Assembly (NCBI GenBank): GCA_040218415.1 | Contig: JAVJRN010000081.1 | Span: 62,001-126,000, forward strand | DNA length: 64,000 nt | Reading direction: 5' to 3' | Origin: JAVJRN01 sp040218415 | Lineage (GTDB): Bacteria > Bacteroidota > Bacteroidia > Cytophagales > Cyclobacteriaceae | Shown: positions 43,664-52,440 of the stretch, in pieces | How the letters are laid out: each line of letters begins with the position of its first letter | Position numbering within the stretch: position 1 is the first letter of the stretch | Notes under the pieces: generated by a model | What the model saw: the letters and a program-made list of their open reading frames with translations, nothing else | What the model was told of the DNA's origin: nothing | Databases searched by the model: none | Program-made: the position numbers and the translations under genes

Positions 43664-45759
43664 GTATTAAGAAGGACATATTATTTAGGGTCAGAATCGC
43701 CTTCTTTTTCGTATTCTTGTTTACCGCAGGGATACTTTTTCGCATTATAACCATTCAGTTTCAGGAAGGAGAAAAATGGCGGGGATTGGCAGATTCCATG
43801 GGATTACAAATCATGAAAGTCAATGCCACGCGTGGCAATATCTATGCGGATGATGGCAGTCTTTTGGCTACCTCCTTACCATTTTATCAAGTGGCTTTCG
43901 ATCCTTATCTCGCCTCAGATGAGTTGTATTACTCCAATATCGATTCTTTGAGCTGGTTATTGTCTGATTTTTTTGGAGACCTGAGTCATAAGCAGTACCG
44001 CAAAAAGATAGATAATGCGCGAAATGCTCGAAAGAGATATATGATCATTAATCGTCTTGAAATTGGCTATCAGGATAAAAAGAAAATAGAAAAATGGCCT
44101 ATTTTCCGCACCGGAAGATTAACTGGTGGAGTCATTTTTGAGAAAGTTGAAAAAAGATTTCACCCTTTTTCGCAATTAGGTTACCGAACGATCGGCACAG
44201 TCAATGCTGACAATCGGGGAGTGGTGGGCTTGGAATATAGTTTCAATCGTCAGCTGGCCGGTCAGAACGGTGAAGCTTTGTATCAAAAAATGTCTGGTGG
44301 TGGGTGGAAACCAGTTTTTGACGGTTCCGAAATTCAACCAAAAAATGGCTATGATATTCAAACTACGATTAATGTTAACCTTCAGGATGTAACAGAAACG
44401 GCTTTGCTCAAACACCTGCAAACCCATAATGCTGATTATGGCGCGGTTATCTTAATGGAAGTAGCTACAGGAGAGATCAAGGCGATATCCAACCTTAGCC
44501 GTAACAGTCAAGGAAAATATTATGAGAGCTACAACTATGCAGTGGGGAGTCAAGGTGCACGTGAACCAGGATCTACCTTCAAGCTGGCAAGCATGATTGC
44601 GTTGATGGAAGAAACAGATATTAAACTCTCTGATACTATAGACACAGGCAATGGCGAGATGGCATTTTTTGACAAAGTAATGAAAGACCATAAGCCTGGC
44701 GGTTACGGAAAACTCACCGTTCAGGAAGTTTTCGAGAAGTCCTCAAATATTGGCGTAGCAAAGTTAATTTCGAATGAGTTTGGCAAAACACCCTCTAAGT
44801 TTATTGACTACCTCAAGCATATGGGTCTTGATCGCCCATTAGGGTTTCAAATGGTTGGGGAAGGGCAGCCATACATTAAAAGTCCTACTGATTCCACATG
44901 GAGTGGAATAAGCTTGCCTTGGATGTCGCACGGTTATGAACTACAGATGACACCATTGCAAACTTTGGCGTTGTACAATGCTGTGGCGAATGATGGTAAA
45001 ATGATCCAGCCTTTGATTGTGAAGGAAGTATTGAAAGACAACAGTAAGATTGAGAGCTACGAATCCAAGACCCTTAACACAAGGATATGTAGCAAAGAGA
45101 CTTTGCGAAAAGTAAAAGTGATGCTCGAAGGTGTTGTAGAACGAGGTACAGCCTCCAATATTAGAAATGATCGGTTTAAAATCGCAGGAAAGACTGGAAC
45201 GGCCAAGAAGGTTCAAGATGGTGTTTACACCAATCGATACTACACTTCGTTTGCAGGATATTTCCCGGCAGATAATCCACGATTCAGCTGTATTGTAGTC
45301 ATCGATGAACCTAAAGGATTTCAAATATATGGCAGTGATGTAGCTGCGCCTGTATTCAAAGAAATTGCAGATAAGATATATGCTTTGGAAATCAATATGC
45401 ATCAAAATTTACCAGAGCAGCGAGAAAAATTTGCCGATGTTTTTCCGGTCATCAGATCAGGGAAAAGAGAAGAATTACAAATGATTTCGAATGATTTAGG
45501 GATATCGAATCATTCAGATACAGATCAAGATTGGGTAACAACCGAACTGGTTAACCATTCGATTTATTGGAAAGAAAACCCAATCAAAGATGCAACAGTA
45601 CCTGACGTTCGAGGAATGACCTTACGTGATGCTATTTTCATATTAGAAAACGCAGGATTAAAAGTTATAGTTGAAGGGCAAGGTAGAATTGCCACTCAAT
45701 CCATGTACCCAGGTGCCAAATTCCAAGTAGGTGAAAGAATAAAACTTGAATTAAGTTGA
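43660..45759 (+). CDS. ftsI: Septal peptidoglycan transpeptidase FtsI (PBP3) with PASTA domain
   Basis: 699 residues: an N-terminal membrane helix (about 12-32), a dimerisation/pedestal domain starting near RGNIYADDG, and a transpeptidase domain with S305-T-F-K308, SSN (361-363) and KTG (511-513). The last 60 residues (VPDVRGMTLRDAIFILENAG ... VGERIKLEL) are one PASTA domain. It crosslinks septal peptidoglycan with FtsW and is the target of beta-lactams. It overlaps ftsL by 4 bp and murE by the shared bases TGATG. Confidence 0.97.
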   Translation: MSIKKDILFRVRIAFFFVFLFTAGILFRIITIQFQEGEKWRGLADSMGLQIMKVNATRGNIYADDGSLLATSLPFYQVAFDPYLASDELYYSNIDSLSWLLSDFFGDLSHKQYRKKIDNARNARKRYMIINRLEIGYQDKKKIEKWPIFRTGRLTGGVIFEKVEKRFHPFSQLGYRTIGTVNADNRGVVGLEYSFNRQLAGQNGEALYQKMSGGGWKPVFDGSEIQPKNGYDIQTTINVNLQDVTETALLKHLQTHNADYGAVILMEVATGEIKAISNLSRNSQGKYYESYNYAVGSQGAREPGSTFKLASMIALMEETDIKLSDTIDTGNGEMAFFDKVMKDHKPGGYGKLTVQEVFEKSSNIGVAKLISNEFGKTPSKFIDYLKHMGLDRPLGFQMVGEGQPYIKSPTDSTWSGISLPWMSHGYELQMTPLQTLALYNAVANDGKMIQPLIVKEVLKDNSKIESYESKTLNTRICSKETLRKVKVMLEGVVERGTASNIRNDRFKIAGKTGTAKKVQDGVYTNRYYTSFAGYFPADNPRFSCIVVIDEPKGFQIYGSDVAAPVFKEIADKIYALEINMHQNLPEQREKFADVFPVIRSGKREELQMISNDLGISNHSDTDQDWVTTELVNHSIYWKENPIKDATVPDVRGMTLRDAIFILENAGLKVIVEGQGRIATQSMYPGAKFQVGERIKLELS

Positions 45760-47222
45760 TGGCGGCTCTGAAAGACATATTGTACGGTGTAAAATTGATA
45801 TCTATTCACGGAGAGCGAGACTGGTCTATTCAGTCTGTTGCCTTTGATTCAAGACACGTTGAAAAGGAATCTCTTTTTGTAGCGATCAAAGGCCTTCATA
45901 GTGATGGTCATGATTATATAAGCAAAGCCATTGAGCTAGGAGCAATAGCGATACTGTGCGAAACGCTCCCAGAAACGCGTATTGATGGTATTACCTATAT
46001 AGAAGCGGAAAATAGCGCAAGGGCATTGGGTAAAGTTTCCGCCAATTTCTATGGTAATCCAAGTAACCGAGTGGAAGTTGTAGGCATTACTGGAACCAAC
46101 GGCAAGACCACTACAGCGACTTTGCTTTATCAGCTCTTTTCACTGTTGGGGTACAAAGTCGGACTTATTTCCACGGTTGAAATAATCATAGGCAATGAAA
46201 TAATTCCAGCCAAATACACTACGCCTGATGCACTGGCTATACAGCGTCTTTTAGCCCAAATGAGTAAGGCGGGCTGTACACATTGCTTTATGGAAGTTAG
46301 TTCGCATGCTTTGGTGCAACATCGAACTGCTGGTCTGAACTTCAAAGGAGCGGTCTTTACCAATATTTCTCACGACCATCTGGATTATCATTTGACTTTT
46401 GATGAATATATCAAAGCCAAAAAGTTATTATTCGATGGTTTAGGCGCTAATGCTTTTGCCTTGACCAATGTTGATGATAAGCGGGGCAGGGTAATGTTGC
46501 AAAATTGCAAAGCTGAAAAAGCAACTTATGCAGTTAAATCCATCGCTGATTTTAAAGCGAAAACGATTCACAACACCATACAAGGCTTGGAACTAGAAAT
46601 AGACGGAATCAATGCTTGGTTTAAAATGGTTGGTAATTTTAATGTATACAATCTGCTGGCCGTTTACAGTTGTGCTTCTCTTTTGGGTGAAGAAAAGGAA
46701 GAAGTATTGACAGCACTTTCGCAATTGGATGGCGCTCGTGGTAGGTTTGAAATTATTGATAATGCGATGCAAGTGCTCGCTATTGTTGATTATGCGCATA
46801 CTCCCGACGCACTGGACAATGTGCTCACGACTATCGATAATCTGCGTACCAGACAAGAAACCTTAGTCACAGTAATTGGCTGTGGTGGCGATAGAGATGC
46901 GACTAAGCGGCCTGAAATGGCAAATATCGCAGCAAGGTTTAGTAACAAAGTGATTCTGACTTCAGACAATCCGAGGACGGAAGATCCAAATCAAATATTA
47001 AAAGACATGATGGCTGGCGTTTCTAAAACAGACCAGCGAAAAACCATGGTGATTGCCGATAGAAGAGAGGCAATTCGCACAGCCTGTAATCTTGTAAATA
47101 AAGGCGATATCATCCTTGTTGCAGGAAAAGGACACGAAACTTATCAGGAAATCAATGGTGTGAGACATCACTTTGATGATAAAGAGGTATTAATTGAAAT
47201 GCTAACCAATAATCAGAGCTAA
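45759..47222 (+). CDS. murE: UDP-N-acetylmuramoyl-L-alanyl-D-glutamate--2,6-diaminopimelate ligase
   Basis: 487 residues from the ATG that overlaps the ftsI stop. ATP loop GTNGKT (112-117), the carbamylated-lysine region YIKAKKLLF (near 220), and the DNPR motif (403-406). DNPR is the known mark of specificity for meso-diaminopimelate rather than lysine, so this cell wall is of the DAP type. It adds the third residue of the peptide stem in the cytoplasm. The stop is 2 bp before mraY. Confidence 0.98.
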   Translation: MAALKDILYGVKLISIHGERDWSIQSVAFDSRHVEKESLFVAIKGLHSDGHDYISKAIELGAIAILCETLPETRIDGITYIEAENSARALGKVSANFYGNPSNRVEVVGITGTNGKTTTATLLYQLFSLLGYKVGLISTVEIIIGNEIIPAKYTTPDALAIQRLLAQMSKAGCTHCFMEVSSHALVQHRTAGLNFKGAVFTNISHDHLDYHLTFDEYIKAKKLLFDGLGANAFALTNVDDKRGRVMLQNCKAEKATYAVKSIADFKAKTIHNTIQGLELEIDGINAWFKMVGNFNVYNLLAVYSCASLLGEEKEEVLTALSQLDGARGRFEIIDNAMQVLAIVDYAHTPDALDNVLTTIDNLRTRQETLVTVIGCGGDRDATKRPEMANIAARFSNKVILTSDNPRTEDPNQILKDMMAGVSKTDQRKTMVIADRREAIRTACNLVNKGDIILVAGKGHETYQEINGVRHHFDDKEVLIEMLTNNQS

Positions 47223-47224
47223 GG

Positions 47225-48406
47225 ATGTTGTACTATCTATTTGATTATTTGGATAAGCAATTCGATCTCGTCGGTGCTGGAGTATTTAAATATATTTCTT
47301 TTCGGGCGGGCATGGCAACAGCTATTTCACTTCTGATAACCATTGTTTTTGGGAGATATCTGATCAATAAGTTGCGTGATTTCCAAATGGGCGAATCTAT
47401 TCGCGACTTGGGCTTGGAAGGGCAGATGCAAAAAACGGGAACGCCAACGATGGGTGGTATTATCATCATTGCAGGAATAGTTGTTCCTACTTTGCTTTTT
47501 GCCAAGTTAGGAAATGTTTACGTTCAACTGTTACTACTTACTGCCGTGAGTATGGGTTTAATAGGTTTTTTGGATGACTATTTGAAGATCAAAAAGAAAA
47601 ACAAAGAAGGTCTGGCTGGACATTTTAAGATTATCGGTCAGGTAGCTATTGGTTTGATCGTAGGCTTGGTGATGGTGATGCATCCCGATGTGACAATCCC
47701 ATCATATGGAGATTCTTCGGGTTTCGTAGATGGACAAACGATAAATACCACACTTCCTTTTATCAAGAATAATGTATTCAAATATCAATGGTTTTTACCT
47801 GATTTTCTGCTTGACTTCACATGGGTCATCTATGTTGCAGTGGTTATTTTCATTATGACGGCTGTGTCCAATGGCGCCAATATTACTGATGGATTGGATG
47901 GCTTAGCTGCCGGTACATCTGCAATTATCGGCTTGACGCTCGCTATTTTAGCTTATCTCACTGGTAACATCGTTTTTTCAGAATATCTCAATATCGCCTA
48001 TATCCCAAATGCAGGGGAGCTAGTGATTTTTAGCGCTGCATTCGTAGGTGCCTGCATTGGGTTTCTCTGGTACAATTCTTACCCGGCTCAAGTTTTTATG
48101 GGAGATACTGGAAGTTTGTCTATTGGGGCGATCATCGCTGTATTGGCCTTGGCTATCAGAAAAGAATTATTGATTCCTATTTTATGTGGAATTTTTGTGA
48201 TCGAGAATCTATCAGTAGTGATTCAGGTCAGTTGGTTTAAATACACCAGAAAACGCTTCGGAGAAGGAAGAAGAGTTTTTCTAATGTCACCACTTCATCA
48301 TCATTATCAAAAAAAAGGTTGGCATGAAGCCAAAATTGTAACACGTTTTTGGACTTCAGGTATCCTGCTGGCCATACTCACATTAGCAACGCTTAAACTT
48401 AGATAA
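47225..48406 (+). CDS. mraY: Phospho-N-acetylmuramoyl-pentapeptide transferase MraY
   Basis: 393 residues with about ten membrane helices. Catalytic Asp pair in GFLDDYLKI, NITDGLDGLA, FMGDTGSLSIG, and MSPLHHHYQKKGW are present. It forms lipid I from UDP-MurNAc-pentapeptide and undecaprenyl phosphate. The periplasmic-side insert around residues 155-195 (after GLVMVMHPDVT) makes it longer than E. coli MraY (360). It is followed 4 bp later by an unknown small gene rather than by murD. Confidence 0.98.
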   Translation: MLYYLFDYLDKQFDLVGAGVFKYISFRAGMATAISLLITIVFGRYLINKLRDFQMGESIRDLGLEGQMQKTGTPTMGGIIIIAGIVVPTLLFAKLGNVYVQLLLLTAVSMGLIGFLDDYLKIKKKNKEGLAGHFKIIGQVAIGLIVGLVMVMHPDVTIPSYGDSSGFVDGQTINTTLPFIKNNVFKYQWFLPDFLLDFTWVIYVAVVIFIMTAVSNGANITDGLDGLAAGTSAIIGLTLAILAYLTGNIVFSEYLNIAYIPNAGELVIFSAAFVGACIGFLWYNSYPAQVFMGDTGSLSIGAIIAVLALAIRKELLIPILCGIFVIENLSVVIQVSWFKYTRKRFGEGRRVFLMSPLHHHYQKKGWHEAKIVTRFWTSGILLAILTLATLKLR

Positions 48407-48410
48407 CTAC

Positions 48411-48782
48411 ATGACACTTGACCAAATACATCGACTCAACGGTAAGTTTCAGCACAAGACCGCCCAGATATCAGAATTGATGCCAGGAGGTAACTTGGTG
48501 GAATTTGCTTCTGTTTTGATTAGAAATTCCAGGAGAATGGATACTGTATTTACCAAAATGCTCGCTGTTCAAACCCAAAGTGGTCTGGGCAGGGCAATGG
48601 CCAGGATGGAGGAAGAAATGGATGAAATCATTTTCATGCTTGATCAAATGGACCTAGCCAACAAGAAAAGAAATATCAAATTGATTACCGAATTAGTGAA
48701 AGAAGGGTATGAGTTACTATCCATCTATTCAATTTGCTGTGATCAATTATTAGAAAAAAGACTAAAAAGAGAAGAGCAATAA
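48411..48782 (+). CDS. Unknown helical protein inside the dcw cluster (between mraY and murD)
   Basis: 123 residues, no signal and no membrane segment. It is predicted almost wholly helical: KFQHKTAQISELM, LVEFASVLIRNSRRMDTVFT, then RAMARMEEEMDEIIFMLDQM, then LITELVKEGYELLSIYSICC, a likely four-helix bundle. The last half is faintly like the four-helix bundle proteins of the 23S-rRNA intervening-sequence type, but I would not rely on it. It lies 4 bp after mraY and ends exactly one base before murD, so it is expressed with the wall genes. I know of no dcw-cluster protein of this kind. A role as a partner of a Mur enzyme or division protein is a guess. Confidence 0.85.
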   Translation: MTLDQIHRLNGKFQHKTAQISELMPGGNLVEFASVLIRNSRRMDTVFTKMLAVQTQSGLGRAMARMEEEMDEIIFMLDQMDLANKKRNIKLITELVKEGYELLSIYSICCDQLLEKRLKREEQ

Positions 48783-50156
48783 ATGTCTCAAAAACTGGTC
48801 ATATTAGGAGCGGGCGAAAGCGGATTGGGAGCTGCACAACTAGGTAAAAAGCTTGGTTATGAGGTCTTCCTTTCAGATGCGGGAAGTCTGTCAGAGCAAA
48901 CCAAAAGTATGCTCAATAATATGGCTGTGTCTTTTGAAGAAAAGGGTCATTCTTCAGCGAAAATATTTTCTGCTGACTTGGTGGTTAAAAGCCCAGGAAT
49001 ACCCGATTCGATAGCATTGATCCTTGAACTTCATCAAAGAAAAATTCAGGTTATATCGGAGATAGAATTTGCATTTCGACATAAAGATGCAAAGTCAAAA
49101 GTGATAGCAATCACAGGCACCAACGGCAAAACTACTACCACACTTCTCACATATCACTTGTTGAAAACAGCTGGTTTTAATGTTGGATTAGGTGGTAATA
49201 TTGGTGTTTCTTTTGCAAAACTAATATGCGAAAGTACGTACGATTATTATGTTATCGAAGTGAGCAGCTTTCAGCTCGACGGTATTGACCGATTCAAACC
49301 TGATGTCGCAATATTGCTAAATATCACGCCAGATCATCTTGATCGATACAATTACAATTTCCAGTCTTATGTATCGTCTAAGTTTAGGATCACAGAGAAT
49401 TTAACTTCCAACGAATGCTTTATCTATTGTGCGGATAGTGAATCTATATCGGAGGAAATAGCGAAAAGACAAATAGACGCACAGGTCTTTACCATTTCAG
49501 GGACAAACAAAAGTGGCGTTACTGCTTATATTGATAACGATTTTTTGATATTTAGCCATGATAAAGATCTAGGTAAAAGTCATAAGATTCCGGTAAAAGA
49601 AACAACGCTGATCGGAAAGCATAATATGATTAATGCAATGGCCGCAATATTATCCGCTATGAATGTGGGTGTGGCTATGTCAGATATATTGAAAGGATTG
49701 TCAACCTTTCAGAATGCACCGCATAGGTTAGAATTGATCGAATCAATTGAAGGTATCAAATTCATCAATGACTCCAAGGCAACTAACGTAGATGCAGTTT
49801 TTTACGCTTTAGATGGTATTAATGAGCCGATCATTTGGGTTGCTGGCGGAGTAGACAAAGGAAATGATTACGCTACCTTAAAAACCTTGGTTGCTCAGAA
49901 GGTTAAACTGCTTATTTGTCTTGGGAAAAATAACACAGCATTGAAAAGTGCTTTTGGCGAGTTGGTAGAGGTTGTAGAAAGCGAGTCATTAAATGAAGTG
50001 GTCGATTTAGCGATGGCGAAAGGCGTGTCTGGGGATGTCGTTTTATTATCTCCCGCCTGTGCAAGCTTTGACCTGTTCAAAAATTATGAAGACAGAGGCG
50101 ATCAGTATAAGAAAGCCATAAGAAATAGAATGTCAACCATAAAAGTAGACGCATGA
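48783..50156 (+). CDS. murD: UDP-N-acetylmuramoyl-L-alanine--D-glutamate ligase MurD
   Basis: 457 residues. N-terminal Rossmann-like start LVILGAGESGLGAAQL, ATP loop ITGTNGKTTTT, and the C-terminal DSKATNVDA. It adds D-glutamate to UDP-MurNAc-L-alanine. It starts one base after the stop of the unknown small gene and overlaps ftsW by 4 bp (ATGA). Confidence 0.98.
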   Translation: MSQKLVILGAGESGLGAAQLGKKLGYEVFLSDAGSLSEQTKSMLNNMAVSFEEKGHSSAKIFSADLVVKSPGIPDSIALILELHQRKIQVISEIEFAFRHKDAKSKVIAITGTNGKTTTTLLTYHLLKTAGFNVGLGGNIGVSFAKLICESTYDYYVIEVSSFQLDGIDRFKPDVAILLNITPDHLDRYNYNFQSYVSSKFRITENLTSNECFIYCADSESISEEIAKRQIDAQVFTISGTNKSGVTAYIDNDFLIFSHDKDLGKSHKIPVKETTLIGKHNMINAMAAILSAMNVGVAMSDILKGLSTFQNAPHRLELIESIEGIKFINDSKATNVDAVFYALDGINEPIIWVAGGVDKGNDYATLKTLVAQKVKLLICLGKNNTALKSAFGELVEVVESESLNEVVDLAMAKGVSGDVVLLSPACASFDLFKNYEDRGDQYKKAIRNRMSTIKVDA

Positions 50157-51319
50157 ACGAAGTAAAGAATTGGGCATATCGTAATTTGAAAGGGGATCCA
50201 GTGATTTGGTTTATCGTTTTCTTATTGTCGATGTTTAGTATTATGGTCATATATAGTGCAACGGGAAGTCTCGCGTACAAGCATATGGATGGTGATACGG
50301 AATATTATTTAATGAAGCATTCTGCACTTGTGCTATTGAGCTTGGTTGCTATGTGGTTAGCGCATAAAATTGACTTTCAATATTATTCTAAGATCTCAAG
50401 ATTGATGCTTTGGGTTTCCGTGCCACTACTACTGTTTACTTGGTTGTATGGAATGAACATCAATGAAGCGTCTCGTTGGATTACTATTCCTTTTATCAAT
50501 CAAGCCTTTCAGCCGTCTGATTTAGCTAAATTGGCTTTATTGGTCACTTTGGCGAGTATGCTTTCAAAGCGACAAAACTCAATAGAGGATTTTCAAAGAG
50601 CTATTATTCCTATGCTCCTGTGGATTGGTTTGATCTGCGGTTTGATTGCAATGACCAATATTTCCTCTGCGATACTTCTATTTCTTACTTGCATGTTGAT
50701 CCTTTTTATAGGACGCGTGCCTGTTAAATATCTCGCAATTCTTGCGCTCATTGGTGTTATAAGTGGTGGTATTTCAATGTCTTTAGGGCAAAGAGGAGAA
50801 ACAGCTTGGAGCAGGGTAGAGAGATTTTTAGATGATGAAGACGAACCCTTTCAAGCACAGCAATCTTATATCGCCATAGCTACCGGAGGGATAATTGGCA
50901 AAGGACCAGGACAAAGTGACCAGAGAAATTATTTACCACATTCCTATTCTGACTTTGTATATGCTATAGTCATTGAAGAATACGGTTTGATTGGTGGCAT
51001 AACGGTGATCTTTCTTTATCTGGCGTTGCTCTACAGAGGAATGAAAGCAGCAGCACAAAGCGACAGAGCATATGGAGGACTGCTCTCAGCCGGTTTATCT
51101 TTTGCCCTAGTCACACAAGCATTTATCAATATGGGTGTAGCAGTAGGTCTCGGGCCAATTACGGGTTTGCCTTTGCCGCTGATTAGTATGGGAGGTACGT
51201 CACAGCTATTTACGGGACTTGCACTTGGAATCATTCTCAGTGTAAGCAAAGGAGAAAATACGGACAAAGGAATGTCATTGAATCAAATGAAAACGAACAA
51301 GATTAAACAAGCAGCATAA
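50153..51319 (+). CDS. ftsW: Septal peptidoglycan polymerase FtsW (SEDS family)
   Basis: 388 residues with about ten membrane helices. The first (VIWFIVFLLSMFSIMVIYSA), the SEDS loop NEASRWITIPFINQAFQPSD and the Gly/Pro-rich GLPLPLISMGGTS near the C-terminus identify it. It polymerises lipid II with FtsI. It is coupled to murD by a 4-bp overlap. The following murG frame begins 41 bp later by its ATG, but conserved residues of MurG seem to extend nearly to this stop. Confidence 0.97.
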   Translation: MNEVKNWAYRNLKGDPVIWFIVFLLSMFSIMVIYSATGSLAYKHMDGDTEYYLMKHSALVLLSLVAMWLAHKIDFQYYSKISRLMLWVSVPLLLFTWLYGMNINEASRWITIPFINQAFQPSDLAKLALLVTLASMLSKRQNSIEDFQRAIIPMLLWIGLICGLIAMTNISSAILLFLTCMLILFIGRVPVKYLAILALIGVISGGISMSLGQRGETAWSRVERFLDDEDEPFQAQQSYIAIATGGIIGKGPGQSDQRNYLPHSYSDFVYAIVIEEYGLIGGITVIFLYLALLYRGMKAAAQSDRAYGGLLSAGLSFALVTQAFINMGVAVGLGPITGLPLPLISMGGTSQLFTGLALGIILSVSKGENTDKGMSLNQMKTNKIKQAA

Positions 51320-51360
51320 TCGCAACTTTACAACCATATCGTAAAACACCATACCGGATA

Positions 51361-52440
51361 ATGATAAGCGGTGGAGGAACTGGCGGACATATATATCCGG
51401 CGATTTCGATTGCCCAATCGCTTCAGTCCATATTGACAGAGGTAGATATTTTATTTGTTGGGGCGGAAGGTAAAATGGAAATGCGTAAGGTTCCTGAAGC
51501 AGGTTTTAAAATTGTCGGCTTGTGGATCAGCGGAATTCAGAGAAGTCTGTCATTGCAAAATCTCATGTTTCCATTTAAACTCATTTCAAGTCTTTGGAAA
51601 GCATTTAAGCTAATCAAGTCATTTAAACCAGATGCGGTCATAGGGGTTGGCGGATATGCGAGCGGGCCTTTGTTATTTGCGGCATCCTTTAAAAAAGTGC
51701 CTTGTCTCATTCAGGAACAAAACTCCTATGCTGGTCTTACTAATAAATTGTTGGCATCTAGAGTCGATAAGATTTGTGTAGCTCATGAAGGAATGGAAAA
51801 ATATTTTCCGAAAGAAAAATTGGTTGTAACAGGTAATCCTGTAAGAAGTACTATCAGCGGAGGTTTAAGTATCAGACCTCAGGCCATGGAGCATTTTGAG
51901 TTAAATCCCGACAAAAAAACGGTATTGATAGTAGGCGGAAGCCTTGGGGCCAGATCGGTCAATGAAATGATAATGGCAGGTTTGCCGAGATTCCTGGAGA
52001 AGGATATTCAGGTTATTTGGCAAACAGGTGGTTACTATTATCAAGAAATGCTTTCAAGAGTAGGAGAGATCGCTCCGACTGTCAAAATATTTGATTTCAT
52101 TTCAGAAATGAAACTCGCCTACGCCGCAGCTGATGTAGTGATTTCACGTGCAGGAGCACTGTCGATTGCCGAATTGATGTTGACCGGCAAGCCATCAATA
52201 CTAGTGCCTTCTCCTAATGTAGCGGAAGACCATCAAACCATTAACGCAAGAGCACTGGTAGACCGTGATGCTGCAATTATGGTGAAAGATGAAGAAGGAA
52301 TAGAAAAGCTAGTTGAAGTTACTATTCAGCTCTTGAGTGAACCGGAAAAACAAAATCGGCTAGCTGAAAATATAAAGAAAATGGCGCATCCAAACGCTTC
52401 TAATGACATTGCTAACGAAGTTATAAAAATGCTATCATGA
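51361..52440 (+). CDS. murG: UDP-GlcNAc:lipid I N-acetylglucosaminyltransferase MurG
   Basis: 359 residues from the first ATG. The GT-B fold glycine loop SGGGTGGHIYPA begins at residue 3, and GGSLGARSVNE and the UDP-GlcNAc-binding PSPNVAEDHQTINA are present. It adds GlcNAc to lipid I at the inner face of the membrane. Oddly, the in-frame codons before the ATG read RKTPYRI, which continue the usual first strand of MurG (K-P-Y-R-I-I-I-S-G-G-G). No ATG, GTG or TTG lies between the ftsW stop and this ATG in that frame, so translation may begin at an unusual codon upstream. It overlaps murC by 4 bp. Confidence 0.96.
   Translation: MISGGGTGGHIYPAISIAQSLQSILTEVDILFVGAEGKMEMRKVPEAGFKIVGLWISGIQRSLSLQNLMFPFKLISSLWKAFKLIKSFKPDAVIGVGGYASGPLLFAASFKKVPCLIQEQNSYAGLTNKLLASRVDKICVAHEGMEKYFPKEKLVVTGNPVRSTISGGLSIRPQAMEHFELNPDKKTVLIVGGSLGARSVNEMIMAGLPRFLEKDIQVIWQTGGYYYQEMLSRVGEIAPTVKIFDFISEMKLAYAAADVVISRAGALSIAELMLTGKPSILVPSPNVAEDHQTINARALVDRDAAIMVKDEEGIEKLVEVTIQLLSEPEKQNRLAENIKKMAHPNASNDIANEVIKMLS

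Noticed and set aside
44941..45405. Minus-strand frame of 154 codons opposite ftsI
   Set aside because: Shadow of the transpeptidase region; no independent support.
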